DNA of 64,000 nt from Candidatus Obscuribacter phosphatis (GTDB lineage Bacteria > Cyanobacteriota > Vampirovibrionia > Obscuribacterales > Obscuribacteraceae). The notes beneath the pieces were generated by a model that saw nothing but the letters and a program-made list of their open reading frames with translations, was not told the DNA's origin and made no database searches. Below, piece after piece: positions 33,701-43,095 of the stretch. The number at the start of each line of letters is the position of its first letter. Within the stretch, counting starts at the first letter, position 1. Location of the stretch: the NCBI GenBank assembly GCA_001899315.1, contig MOYA01000003.1:427774-491773 (forward strand). Reading direction: 5' to 3'. The translations under genes and the position numbers were made by a program.

Positions 33701-34870
33701 CTAGGCTTCGTCTTCTTGATCTTCAGCACTTTCTTCGTCAGTTTCGTCGGTTTCGTTAGCTTCGTCTCTATAGCCACCCAAACCAACCCCTACAAGTTTG
33801 GTCGCCCCATCTTTCTTTGTTAGTTCCCAAGGTTCGTAGCCGCTCTTGTCAAACACATAGTCTGCCAGTTCGCGACTATGGGTGGTAAGCCAAATTTGCG
33901 AAGTTTTCGCAGAATCGACAATCAGTCGCGATAAAGGTGCAATTAGTTGAGGATGCAAACTGGTCTCGGGCTCGTTTATGGCAATCAAAGAAGCCGGTTC
34001 GACCGGCAAGAGCGCCGCCAAAAGGCAAAGAAACTGCAAGGTGCCGTCTGAAAGTTCATGGGCTTGAAAAGGTCTGGCAAAGCCGGGAAACTGCATGCTG
34101 ATGCAAAAGCGACCGCGACTATCTAAGTCGATGGCTAGATTTGAACCTGGAAAAGCCTGGTCGATATAGTCGAAAAGTTCATCGGAGCGACCAAATTCAA
34201 TAATCGAAGCAAGCATGGCGGCAAGGTCGCGAGCATCATCGCTGAGAGCACGGGTAAAAGTCCCCACCTGCGGCTTGCGCAAAGGCGAAGTGAGATCGGT
34301 GCGAAAATGATGATAGAAGCGCCAAGAAAGAAATTCATCGCGGAGTGTGTACAACTCAGGAAAAGAGCGGGGATCGCTGAGATTGCTCAAAACCGAATCG
34401 TTGTCTCTCACTTCGTTTGTATAGTCTAGTTTCTTGCCGAGAGCATTCCAGACCATAATCGAGCGGCGCCGACGGTCTAAAAGCATGTGTCGACTGCCAT
34501 TTTCAATGAAATAGACTTCTTCTTTCTTGACCTCAGGATCGGCGCTGAAATGCTCAGATTTAATTAGAGTGGAAGAAAAACCACATTCAAGGTTGTATTC
34601 AAATTTATCGACCCGCACCGAAATTCTGAAAGCCGCTCGTTTTGAAAAATCTTTGCGGGCACCGGCATAAAGCGCAGAAGCAATACCACCCTCTTCATTG
34701 AGAGCGCGCGCCAGATCGCCCCGCGCCGCCAATTTGAGCATATACATAGCGCGGTAGAGATTGGTCTTGCCTGAGCCATTGGCACCAACCACCACATTGA
34801 CCGGATTGAGCTTGAGCCAGACATCTTTAATAGAGCGATAAGAGTTAACTTTAAAATCTACCAGAGCCAT
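33701..34870 (-). CDS. RecF/SMC-like AAA ATPase (paralogue 1 of a tandem pair)
   Basis: 389 residues. Walker A GANGSGKT at 29-36 follows an N-terminal VNSYRSIKDVWLKLNPVNVVVG strand pattern typical of RecF-like/ABC-ATPases. Signature-like AHELSDGTLQFLCLLAALL and Walker B SLIAINEPETSLHPQ follow near 290-315, and the H-loop is in IWLTTHSRELADY. The C-terminus is a very acidic tail (DETDEESAEDQEDEA). This family (AAA_21, OLD/RecF-related) includes stand-alone repair or defence ATPases. The ATG at 34868-34870 overlaps a GAGG ribosome site that contains the upstream gene's stop. No nuclease domain is attached. Confidence 0.85.
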   Translation of the reverse strand: MALVDFKVNSYRSIKDVWLKLNPVNVVVGANGSGKTNLYRAMYMLKLAARGDLARALNEEGGIASALYAGARKDFSKRAAFRISVRVDKFEYNLECGFSSTLIKSEHFSADPEVKKEEVYFIENGSRHMLLDRRRRSIMVWNALGKKLDYTNEVRDNDSVLSNLSDPRSFPELYTLRDEFLSWRFYHHFRTDLTSPLRKPQVGTFTRALSDDARDLAAMLASIIEFGRSDELFDYIDQAFPGSNLAIDLDSRGRFCISMQFPGFARPFQAHELSDGTLQFLCLLAALLPVEPASLIAINEPETSLHPQLIAPLSRLIVDSAKTSQIWLTTHSRELADYVFDKSGYEPWELTKKDGATKLVGVGLGGYRDEANETDETDEESAEDQEDEA

Positions 34871-34879
34871 ATCAAATCC

Positions 34880-36001
34880 TCACCGATTAGCAGTAGTGGC
34901 GCCATCTACTTTCTCAAGCAGAATAGGTTCGACTTTGCAGGCGGCAGCGACCTGTTTGGCTAATTCGGCACAGTGGGTGGTGACAAAAATCTGGGTATGC
35001 TTAGCAGCCCGCACAATAAGCCTGGCAAGAGCACCGTACAAACTAGCATGTACACTTGTTTCTGGCTCATTGAGAACCAAAAGCCCCGGTGGTCTAGGTG
35101 TAAGCAAGGCGGCAAGCAAAGCCAGATACTGCAAGGTGCCGTCAGACAGTTCGGCAGTATGCAAAGGTCTTTCTAAGCCGGGTTGATGCAATTCGATTTC
35201 GATTAGACCATCACTTAGCAAAAACTCAAGCCGGGTACCTGGAAAGGCATCAGCCACCGCCTGGCGCACCAGATCGGGACCTTCGATGGCGGCTATAGTA
35301 GCAAGAGCAGCGAAAAGATTAGAGCCATCGTCGTTCAAAACAGGGCTAAATGTCGAGAGCTGCGGCTCACGCAAAGGCGACTGAAAGTCGGTACGAAAAT
35401 GATGATAGAACCGCCAGCTTAAGATATCAGACCTCAGCTTAGCCAAGTCGGGAAATAGATGCGGCTCTCTAAGCCCGGTCAAGACCGATTCGCTGGAAGA
35501 AACAATAAGAGGATACTCGATTGGTCGACCGTCCATGTTGCGGGCACTGATATTGCGGCTGGTGCGCTCCAAGAGCTTGATCTGCTTGCCTCGATAGTCA
35601 ACCGAAACCATTTCAGACTTAATATCAGGGTCGTTGAGAAAGAACTGGTTGAATTGCTCGAGTGAATCGCCCGATGCTTTATAGCTCATGCCCATTAGTG
35701 AATCTAACGGCACACGCCCCAACACCAACTCATAGCTGAGGTCGTCGAGTTCGAGCGCAAGCGTAATATAGTCGTCTTCATTTTTGTGCCGACGCCCAGC
35801 CCACAAAGCACTAGCCAAGCCACCCTCGGCAGCCAAGCTAGAGGCAAGTGTACCGCCGGCTGCCGACCAAATTAAGGCAAGCGAACGGTAAAGATTGCTC
35901 TTGCCCGAGCCATTGGCGCCCAAAACCACACTGACTGCCGAAAGCGGCAAGGCAAGATTTTTTATAGAGCGGTAACCACTTACGGTCAAACGACTGAGCA
36001 T
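34880..36001 (-). CDS. RecF/SMC-like AAA ATPase (paralogue 2 of a tandem pair)
   Basis: 373 residues with Walker A GANGSGKS at 28-35, AELSDGTLQYLALLAALL, Walker B LLVLNEPETSVHAS and H-loop FVTTHCAELAKQ. It is colinear with the next gene downstream over the full length, including a shared SWRFYHHFRTDxxSPLRxPQ segment in the middle, but lacks its acidic tail. The two genes are 9 bp apart and clearly arose by duplication. ABC-type heads work as dimers, so a heterodimer is attractive but inferred. The ATG at 35999-36001 follows the GT-C gene end by 7 bp, so all are probably cotranscribed. Confidence 0.85.
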   Translation of the reverse strand: MLSRLTVSGYRSIKNLALPLSAVSVVLGANGSGKSNLYRSLALIWSAAGGTLASSLAAEGGLASALWAGRRHKNEDDYITLALELDDLSYELVLGRVPLDSLMGMSYKASGDSLEQFNQFFLNDPDIKSEMVSVDYRGKQIKLLERTSRNISARNMDGRPIEYPLIVSSSESVLTGLREPHLFPDLAKLRSDILSWRFYHHFRTDFQSPLREPQLSTFSPVLNDDGSNLFAALATIAAIEGPDLVRQAVADAFPGTRLEFLLSDGLIEIELHQPGLERPLHTAELSDGTLQYLALLAALLTPRPPGLLVLNEPETSVHASLYGALARLIVRAAKHTQIFVTTHCAELAKQVAAACKVEPILLEKVDGATTANR

Positions 36002-36008
36002 AAAACGC

Positions 36009-38225
36009 CTACTTGCCTCCGTTTATTCTAAGAGAGGTCAGCTCTAGTTTTTCAAACTGCTTGTCAAAATTTGAGGAAGTGGCCGTCATAGAGAGTACCA
36101 AATAGACTTCTTCATCACTTTGCTTTGGCAACGCCAAGACAAAACTGCCGTCAGCAGTGGGCAGTGCGCTTACAGTTTGCAATTTTTTGCCTGCTTTATT
36201 GTAAGCAGTCAAATAAATCTGTAAGCCTTGCGGCAACTTTGTTGCAGTCTCTGCTTTATAGCCAATTTTGCCCGAAACAGTGGAATCAGCCCTATAGGTT
36301 TTAGAGCTAAGCAAAAAATGACTGTGCTTATCTGTGTCTATTGAGCCTGATGAGCCTGTTAAGTCTGAAGCTTGGGGGGCGAGGCTGAAATAATCGCGTT
36401 TACTCTCGCCCACTGTTTCACAATAATCATCGCTATCAAGCCAAATAGGCTGGCCGCCAGGTACAATCGGCACAAAACTGCGCATCTTATCGAGGGTGCT
36501 TACTGCCACCGCCGGTAGGGTCGGGCTTTTGCGCCTATAGACCTTAAGTGTATAGCCATCATCGAGCTTATATACGCCCGGGACAAGCTCAAAATCAGAG
36601 ACAAACTGCCAGTTCTTATCAAACATATCAAGAAAGACATCGGCTAAGTACTCACCGGGCTTAGAGTAGAGATAAAAAACCGGCGAGACCACCAAAACAA
36701 ACTTAGAGTTGATCATGCGCTCAAGAGGATAACTCTCTGAGCTATCGGCATAGGCTTGATTGAGCAAATGCAAACGGGTATTTTTGCGACCATAAAAGTA
36801 ACGTTCGGCATTGCGCAAGGCGTCGGCTTCGGCGATATCCCAAGAGGCACCGGCAAATATTTTGTCGTCTTTATTTGTATTATCTCTAAGATAAGCAATC
36901 AGGCGTTTCACCTCAGATAGATCATTTCTCACAAGGGGACCATAGGAGGGACTAAAGAAGAGCGAGACGGCATCACCGCGGGCAATCGGTGTGCGCAGCA
37001 TGGCAAAACGAGCAATCTGAAAGGGCAGAATCTGCCTGACTGTTTGGTAATGACTGAAGGCGATGAAGTCATTGACTAAACCGTAAAGCAAAACCAGCAC
37101 AGCAAGTGAGACAGAAACAGCTCTTTTTTTGCCGATAGCCTCATCAAAGAATAGCCCATATAGAAAAAAGGTCAGCCCCCAAACCATGAAGGGCATTATA
37201 TAGAGCAAGTAATGATGGGCCACATGGGTGCCTAAGCTGGGCCAAATGAGGGCAAGTATAACTGCATAGATAGAAAGAAAACGCAGTTTGGCAGCCTCAA
37301 AATAAGCGCTGCGATAGGCAAAAACAAAACCGAGGGCGGCAGCTAAAAGCGCAGGCATGCCAAAAGCCGAGACAAAATAACCAAAGCTTTCGGGTGGCGG
37401 TGTATAAGCAGACTTGTACAAATTGGAATAGTTGGCGGCAAAAACCTGGCCTAAAAAAAGAATGCCGAAGGTGCAAAGAAAGCCCACCATACTTGCGCCG
37501 ATTGTGCCAAAAGTAAAAAAGAGAGATTTTATTGCCTTAGCCAAACTTTCTTTTTCTTCTTTTAAAAGCAAGACCTGGTCAATAAAAAGCGCAGCCAGAC
37601 AGGCAATATCTGAATAAAAATAATGACGGCGAAACATCGGCGCTAAAGCAAGCAAGACTCCGACAATGAGGCGCTGCTTGAGGCTGAGGCGACGATTGGC
37701 CTTGAGATATAGATAAACGGCGACAATAGAGGGCAGGGCGGCAAGATTATCTGGATAGCCGCGCAGAGGGGTGATCCAAAAGGACGGCAAAAGCGCCACT
37801 GCTATTAGTGCAGAGAAAAAGAGTCGACGCCTGAGAGCAAAGCTTTCAGTGCCTATCGGCACAAGAGCCCGCAGATTGGCGATGAGGGCAAGCAAATAAG
37901 GTAAGGTAAAGCACAAAATAAGTGAAACAACAAAAGTCACCCGCCCTGGACCCATAAGCAGCATAAAGAAAGCCGGTAGGGCTGTGAAGAGCAGATTATG
38001 GGTGAGCTTGGTGCTGAGATACAAGAAAAGCGGGAAAATCAGCGGCGCCTGACTGAGTGAATCATAAGATGTGATTGTGGCTATGTGATAAAAGTTAAAA
38101 TCGCTGATATAGAAATACTTCTCGCAAGACACATAAAAAGCGGCAAGACAAGCACAAGCGACTGCAAAGCAAACAAAGACAGCTGCTTCAATGCGACATT
38201 CACATAATAGTTTCTTGAGAGACAA
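36009..38225 (-). CDS. Large polytopic GT-C-like membrane protein with C-terminal soluble domain
   Basis: 738 residues. The first two thirds have about 12 membrane helices; the first periplasmic loop includes ISDFNFYHIATITS with an acidic residue at the place expected of GT-C enzymes. The C-terminal 250 residues are soluble, with a beta-rich final 140 residues (YRADSTVSGKIGYKAET, GLQIYLTAYNKAGK) that may be a carbohydrate-binding jelly roll. Probable role: lipid-linked sugar transfer at the outer membrane face. It starts with TTG at 38223-38225, 7 bp after the TPR gene stop. Its 3' end is 7 bp from the ATPase pair. Confidence 0.68.
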   Translation of the reverse strand: MSLKKLLCECRIEAAVFVCFAVACACLAAFYVSCEKYFYISDFNFYHIATITSYDSLSQAPLIFPLFLYLSTKLTHNLLFTALPAFFMLLMGPGRVTFVVSLILCFTLPYLLALIANLRALVPIGTESFALRRRLFFSALIAVALLPSFWITPLRGYPDNLAALPSIVAVYLYLKANRRLSLKQRLIVGVLLALAPMFRRHYFYSDIACLAALFIDQVLLLKEEKESLAKAIKSLFFTFGTIGASMVGFLCTFGILFLGQVFAANYSNLYKSAYTPPPESFGYFVSAFGMPALLAAALGFVFAYRSAYFEAAKLRFLSIYAVILALIWPSLGTHVAHHYLLYIMPFMVWGLTFFLYGLFFDEAIGKKRAVSVSLAVLVLLYGLVNDFIAFSHYQTVRQILPFQIARFAMLRTPIARGDAVSLFFSPSYGPLVRNDLSEVKRLIAYLRDNTNKDDKIFAGASWDIAEADALRNAERYFYGRKNTRLHLLNQAYADSSESYPLERMINSKFVLVVSPVFYLYSKPGEYLADVFLDMFDKNWQFVSDFELVPGVYKLDDGYTLKVYRRKSPTLPAVAVSTLDKMRSFVPIVPGGQPIWLDSDDYCETVGESKRDYFSLAPQASDLTGSSGSIDTDKHSHFLLSSKTYRADSTVSGKIGYKAETATKLPQGLQIYLTAYNKAGKKLQTVSALPTADGSFVLALPKQSDEEVYLVLSMTATSSNFDKQFEKLELTSLRINGGK

Positions 38226-38232
38226 ACTCTTG

Positions 38233-39405
38233 CTATTTTCCTTTCTTAACTTCTTTCTTTAGTGTTTGCTGCAAATTTTCTTGGCGCAATAGTTCGGCCT
38301 TATCTTTCTCGGTTAGAAAAAAACTTGCCCCCTCAATTAGGCGTGCTCGACTGGCGCCAGACGATGGTACCAGTTTGTCGGCTTCGGCCTTGCGCCCACT
38401 TATGCGCAATAGTTCAGCATATTTATCTAGGGCTTCTTGATATTGCGCTGGCAGAGCTTTGTCATAGGCTTTTAATGCTAGGTATCTATCTCGACTGAAG
38501 GCAAATCTTTTATCTAAATCACCTCGGTCGGCATAATATCTGATTTTGAAAGCTACAAGCTCATCGACAATCTTCACTCTATCTAGAGTATTCAAAGACT
38601 TATCCGCTTTTGCAGCGGCGATTCCGGCATCGATGGCGGCTAAACCAAAATCATAATTGGCCGACCACAAATTATACTTAGCCAGATCACGAGCAACCAG
38701 ATAGCGCTTGCCGCCATGCTCTTGCAAAAGTTTAGCCTCGATAGACTGCCAGCGTTTGGCATCGCCTGCGCGCAGAGCAGCGGCGGCTATAAAGCGATCT
38801 ATCTCGACTTGTTCGTCAGGGCTTAGCTTACTACTGCGTTTAAAGCGCTCCAACTCGGCTAGCCCCTCTTGCATTTTGTTATTAGCAGCATAAATCCGGC
38901 AATATCTTACTTCTTTGCCCAAGTTATAGCCGGACGGAAAATATGTTAGAAAAATCTGCCTGGCTTTAGTGGCACAAGTAGTATCGATGGCTAGTAATTC
39001 TTTGGCGCCAAGCTTGATGGGCTTGTGATTTTCTAAAGCTTCGGCGAGAAAGAATAGACTATCTAAAGTTTCAGCCTTGAGACCCTGTTTCTGCTTTTTG
39101 AGAAAGACTGACAGAGCAAGAATTTGATCTACTTGTTTGAAACAATCCTCAAATCGAGCCAAGTCTAGCAAGCAGCCGGCCCGAGAACACATAAGCGGAA
39201 TCTTGCTATCGAGGGCGCTATCGGCAAGACCAGCCTGAGCGCGAGCGTATAGCTTCTCGGCCGCCTGATAATTTTGGTCATGCTCGTTGCGCCTCGCCAG
39301 TTCTCGGTATTCCATCCAATTTGACTGTGCCGAGCACGGCAAGCAGAAATTCGTACTCGGATTCAAGATTAAAGCACCGAAAACCAGGCAAACAGATCTG
39401 TAAAT
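38233..39405 (-). CDS. TPR-like secreted protein; apparent ATT start
   Basis: About 390 residues. Helical repeats of about 35 residues run from about 35 to 380 (QNYQAAEKLYARAQ, RAGDAKRWQSIEAKLL, NYDFGLAAIDAGIAAAKAD), in the manner of degenerate TPRs. The N-terminus is a signal peptide (VCLVFGALILNPSTNFCLPCSAQ). A strong GGAGG (39411-39415 on the minus strand) lies 5 nt before an in-frame ATT (39403-39405). The TTG at 39415-39417 overlaps that GGAGG and so cannot easily use it. I therefore favour ATT, a rare but known start codon; this would refine the residue count only. Confidence 0.6.
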   Translation of the reverse strand: MYRSVCLVFGALILNPSTNFCLPCSAQSNWMEYRELARRNEHDQNYQAAEKLYARAQAGLADSALDSKIPLMCSRAGCLLDLARFEDCFKQVDQILALSVFLKKQKQGLKAETLDSLFFLAEALENHKPIKLGAKELLAIDTTCATKARQIFLTYFPSGYNLGKEVRYCRIYAANNKMQEGLAELERFKRSSKLSPDEQVEIDRFIAAAALRAGDAKRWQSIEAKLLQEHGGKRYLVARDLAKYNLWSANYDFGLAAIDAGIAAAKADKSLNTLDRVKIVDELVAFKIRYYADRGDLDKRFAFSRDRYLALKAYDKALPAQYQEALDKYAELLRISGRKAEADKLVPSSGASRARLIEGASFFLTEKDKAELLRQENLQQTLKKEVKKGK

Positions 39406-39495
39406 CTCATCCTCCAAAAATTGAGCTAGAATTTTTTGCTAGAACTTTTGATCTATGAACAACCAAATTCATTGTGCCCCAGATAGCGTGGCATA

Positions 39496-40743
39496 TTGTT
39501 AGAACAGAAAGATATAGAAACATTGAATAAAGACTTCCACCATTCTGTAAAAGCAATCAAAGGTCTTAGATGCTCGGCGCATTTAGACCTGCTCAGGGGC
39601 TTAGATGCAGTCATGGTGGTGATCGTCCATTTCCTTGATATGTTCTATAAACTGAGTTTCGATAACCCTTCACTGATTGCCAAGGCGGCCATGTTTCTCG
39701 TGGTGCAGGGCATTTCGTCGGTTATAACATTCTTTGTCTTGAGCGGTTATCTCATCTCGATGTCTATTTTTGACCCGCTCCGCAAAGGCACTTTCAACTG
39801 GAAATCATACTTGGTCAACCGTTTTAGCCGCCTTTACGTGGTCCTGATTCCAGCCCTCTGTCTAGGCGCCTTCTGGGATATTCTCGGCGCCCGTCTCTAT
39901 GGTGCCAATAGTGTCTATAACGGCGTCAGCCTGGGTTCAATCTGTGTGCCCCCTTCGGTGGTCAAGCACATAACTTGGGAAAACTTTTTTGGTCAGCTAG
40001 TTTTTCTGCAAGACATACGTTGCCACACATTCGGCTCAAACGGCGTACTCTGGAGCCTGAGCTGCGAGTTTTGGTACTACATAATTTTTCCTTGCCTGCT
40101 TTTGGCCTTTTACAAAGGGCGGCAAGCCAGTCTCAAAAAGCGCATCTTGCTTTGCTTAACCGGTCTCGCCGGTATTGCCTTTATCGGTCCACTTATGACT
40201 TTTCGCTTCTTGCTTTGGCTCATGGGTACAGCCTTGATCTTTGTGCCCCTTAGTAAATTGATTCGCCATTCAAAAGGTCTGAGAGTAGCAGCCCTGGTGC
40301 TCGGCATCATCTGCTTCATCTGGCGGCTCACCCTTACACCGACATTTCCAGATAATAAAGACCGCTTCTTGCTGGAATTTCTTTTGGGCTTAAGCTGTAT
40401 GCTCTGCATGTTTTTTGTGCTGCACGACAAAGAACCGCTGAAAAAAAATATCTATGAAAAGGGCAGCGAATTTTTGGCTGCCTTCTCTTATAGTCTCTAT
40501 TTGGTACATATGCCTTTCTTGTTCTTTCTCAGGGCCACTTTCATCAAGGAAGACCGCTGGCCTCTAGACTGGGAGCATGCTTTCTATGGCGGCGGGGTCT
40601 TGCTGCTGGTTCTCTTTTATGCCTGGCTGGTGGCTCAACTTACTGAAAATCACACAGCAAAAGTGCGAGAATGGGCCATGCAGATGCTCGGCGAAGGCAA
40701 GAAAAAAGCGGCAGTTGCAGCCGCCGACAATATAGATCACTAG
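39496..40743 (+). CDS. Acyltransferase 3 family membrane protein (OafA-like)
   Basis: 415 residues with about ten membrane helices. It opens with the AHLDLLRGLDAVMVVIVHFLDMF segment containing the conserved Arg-Gly and catalytic His of the acyltransferase_3 family. FFVLSGYLIS and NRFSRLYVVLIPAL follow, with SYSLYLVHMPFL near the end. These enzymes move acetyl or other acyl groups from cytosolic CoA across the membrane to O-antigen, peptidoglycan or other glycans. It is followed 38 bp later by an SGNH hydrolase; fused proteins of exactly these two domains are common. The TTG start at 39496 has a weak ribosome site. Confidence 0.88.
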   Translation: MLEQKDIETLNKDFHHSVKAIKGLRCSAHLDLLRGLDAVMVVIVHFLDMFYKLSFDNPSLIAKAAMFLVVQGISSVITFFVLSGYLISMSIFDPLRKGTFNWKSYLVNRFSRLYVVLIPALCLGAFWDILGARLYGANSVYNGVSLGSICVPPSVVKHITWENFFGQLVFLQDIRCHTFGSNGVLWSLSCEFWYYIIFPCLLLAFYKGRQASLKKRILLCLTGLAGIAFIGPLMTFRFLLWLMGTALIFVPLSKLIRHSKGLRVAALVLGIICFIWRLTLTPTFPDNKDRFLLEFLLGLSCMLCMFFVLHDKEPLKKNIYEKGSEFLAAFSYSLYLVHMPFLFFLRATFIKEDRWPLDWEHAFYGGGVLLLVLFYAWLVAQLTENHTAKVREWAMQMLGEGKKKAAVAAADNIDH

Positions 40744-40781
40744 AGCATAAAAGCAAATCTAAATAGAGCCGAAAAGATAAA

Positions 40782-41627
40782 ATGCCGGAAGAAGAGAAAG
40801 TAGTGACAAAAAAATTTGGCGGCATGCCTTTGCGAGAAACCCTGATTCTTTCTTTCAGCTTGATCTGCATATTGGCTGCCGGCGCCTATTTCACCGGTAT
40901 CTATGACCGGCTGCAAGAAGACGCCCTCGTGGACCGAAAGTATGAGCAATGGCGTCAAACTTTGTCGCCTGAGCGCCAAGAATGGGAAAACACACTAGAG
41001 AATTCTATTGGTTCTTACTATTGGCCGCTCTATAAGCGTGACCGCCTGGCGGGGAAAGAAACCTGCTGGGACTATGCCGACAGCAAGCCAGGACTGCCCA
41101 CTGTTTTTGTTATTGGTGATTCAATTTCGCTTGGCTATACACCGGTGGTAAGAAAAAACCTCAAAGGCAAAGTCAATGTCGAGCGAGTGCCTGAAAACTG
41201 CGGCAAGCTTAGCCATGCTCTTGCCAGCGTAGACAAATGGCTTGGCAGCAATCACTACAAACTTATCTATTTCAATTTTGGCATTCACGATCGCCGCACG
41301 CCGCTTGCCACCTACCAAAAAGAACTAAAAGAACTGGTGCCTAAGCTGAAGCAACACGCCGACATCGTAGTCTTTGCCAGCTCGACGCCTTTGCCCCAAG
41401 ACCCGTCAAAAGAGATGGACAATCTCGATATACTGGAAAAAAATCAAGCGGCCAAAGAAGTGATGAGCGAGAATCAGATTCATGTAGATGATCTCTATGC
41501 CTTTGTCGAACCAAACAAGCATGAACTGATGGAAGCCAATGACTGCCACTTTCGGTCGACCGGCTATGTGGCGCTGGGCAATCATGCCACCGAAACAATC
41601 AAGAGTCTGCTCAAAATCGAGAACTAA
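40782..41627 (+). CDS. Membrane-anchored SGNH/GDSL hydrolase, partner of the acyltransferase
   Basis: 281 residues. One N-terminal membrane anchor at about 19-42 puts the rest outside the cytoplasm. The SGNH catalytic blocks are present: GDSIS with Ser114, a NFGIHD block in place of GxND, and the C-terminal NDCHF with Asp254 and His256. In O-acetylation systems such domains complete acyl transfer to the glycan after an acyltransferase_3 protein hands over the acyl group. Location 38 bp downstream of one supports this. The substrate is probably one of the surface glycans made by the local glycosyltransferases (inference). Confidence 0.85.
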   Translation: MPEEEKVVTKKFGGMPLRETLILSFSLICILAAGAYFTGIYDRLQEDALVDRKYEQWRQTLSPERQEWENTLENSIGSYYWPLYKRDRLAGKETCWDYADSKPGLPTVFVIGDSISLGYTPVVRKNLKGKVNVERVPENCGKLSHALASVDKWLGSNHYKLIYFNFGIHDRRTPLATYQKELKELVPKLKQHADIVVFASSTPLPQDPSKEMDNLDILEKNQAAKEVMSENQIHVDDLYAFVEPNKHELMEANDCHFRSTGYVALGNHATETIKSLLKIEN

Positions 41628-41700
41628 AGACTAAGAGAGCGCTTGAAACTCTTGCAGCTTCTGAAAGAATGTCGTGATCTTTCTTGAGGGTCCTGACGCT

Positions 41701-42075
41701 CTAATTCAAAGCTTGAAACTGTAAACGATCACCAAGGGCGATACCAACCTCGGCGATTGTGCCCTCGGGCAGCTCTACACAACCGATGGCTTTGCCATAA
41801 AGTTTTGAAGTCTTACCAGGCGGAATCGCTTGTACTAAGCCGATGACGGCAAGCTCTTTGTCAAAGAAAATGACGTCGATGGCATAACGCATGCCGAACA
41901 TATGAATACTCTGGCAGGGAGCAATGAGGAGCCCCTCGCCTTTAGGTAAGGAGTCTGTGCCGAGCAGCCCCTTGAGACGACTAAAGAAAGAGCGCGCCGT
42001 GCGGACGCGCTCTGCAATTACTCTTTCACCAGAAAGGTTGATACATCTGGAAACAGCACTGTTCTTGGGTAACAA
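41701..42075 (-). CDS. DUF192 protein at the end of the Tad locus
   Basis: 124 residues covering a full DUF192 domain: RVRTARSFFSRLKGLLG, GEGLLIAPCQSIHMFGMRYAIDVIFFD, and VELPEGTIAEVGIALGD. The family is widespread and of unknown function; some members are secreted but no signal peptide is seen here. It lies 22 bp downstream of tadC on the same strand, so it is likely part of the tad transcript. Its link to the pilus is not established. Confidence 0.85.
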   Translation of the reverse strand: MLPKNSAVSRCINLSGERVIAERVRTARSFFSRLKGLLGTDSLPKGEGLLIAPCQSIHMFGMRYAIDVIFFDKELAVIGLVQAIPPGKTSKLYGKAIGCVELPEGTIAEVGIALGDRLQFQALN

Positions 42076-42097
42076 GATAGAAAGACAGCGCCTATTC

Positions 42098-43027
42098 TTA
42101 CTTCATACCGCCGGCCATAATCGGACCGATAGCGTTGATGATGGTTACAACCGCTGGACCTAACATAGGACAGAGGATAAGTGGCATAACGAAGATCATG
42201 ATTACCGGAACCATCTTAACTGGTACTTTACCGGCTTCTTCTTCTTTCTTACGCTTGAGGCGGTCACGTAGAGCGGCTGCCTGTTGGCGCAGAGGATAAG
42301 ACATGTCGGCACCCTTGGCTTCAGCGGCGATTAGAGCAGAAGCCATGTTGATTAGTTCGTCTACACCGCAGCGTTCACCCATCTCGCGCAGAGCATAGGG
42401 AACGGTCTTGGCGAAGATTTTTACGTCTGAAATCAATTGCTGCAATTCGACTGAAAGAATCGGGCAGGACTCGTGCACTTCTTTAGAGACTTTGTCTACG
42501 GCGAGCATCAAACCAAGACCGGCTTGAGCGCAGACAATGAGCAAGTCGATGATGATCGGCAGTTCTCTGAGAACTTCGGTCTGACGTTGCTTAACTCGTC
42601 CGGCGAGAAAGAAGTTAGGCAGAATCCATCCGGGGATACAACCAACTAGACCCAGCAAAAGCATGACCGGGTTGGAAGCAGCAGCCAGGAAGGTCATGGT
42701 CAAAACCGTACCGATAAGGAGGGCTTTGATACCGATGAAGATCGCCATGTGGCTGGAACTGCGGTAGTTAGCCATGGTCAAAAGCTGCACTGTACGCTTA
42801 TCGGCCAAAGCCGGCATCAATTGCAGAGCGAAAGTACCGACAAGCTCTGCCAATTTCAGCAAAGCCGAATCTTTCGGCTTCTCGGCGGCTGAATCTTCCT
42901 GCTGTTTGCGTGGTCTAAGTCTTACACCATAGTTATCGACATAGGTGCCGAATACAGGACGCAAGACCAGAACGCAGCTGGCGACCACACAGGTAAAAAC
43001 CATGATTGCTAGAATTGGTGTCGGCAT
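42098..43027 (-). CDS. tadC: TadC-like inner membrane platform protein of the Flp pilus
   Basis: 309 residues. An N-terminal membrane anchor, a cytoplasmic loop, two helices (about 90-145), then a GspF/T2SSF domain (about 155-275) with the ELPIIIDLLIVCAQAGLGLMLAVDKV segment, and two C-terminal helices. TadB and TadC together form the membrane platform that couples the TadA ATPase to pilin polymerisation. It is the downstream partner of tadB (68 bp away). The ATG at 43025-43027 is clear. Confidence 0.9.
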   Translation of the reverse strand: MPTPILAIMVFTCVVASCVLVLRPVFGTYVDNYGVRLRPRKQQEDSAAEKPKDSALLKLAELVGTFALQLMPALADKRTVQLLTMANYRSSSHMAIFIGIKALLIGTVLTMTFLAAASNPVMLLLGLVGCIPGWILPNFFLAGRVKQRQTEVLRELPIIIDLLIVCAQAGLGLMLAVDKVSKEVHESCPILSVELQQLISDVKIFAKTVPYALREMGERCGVDELINMASALIAAEAKGADMSYPLRQQAAALRDRLKRKKEEEAGKVPVKMVPVIMIFVMPLILCPMLGPAVVTIINAIGPIMAGGMK

Positions 43028-43095
43028 TGAAGTACTGTTCCCTCAGAGATTTTTGACCTAATGTGCTCGTAATATGCGCCTAAAGTACGCCCAGC

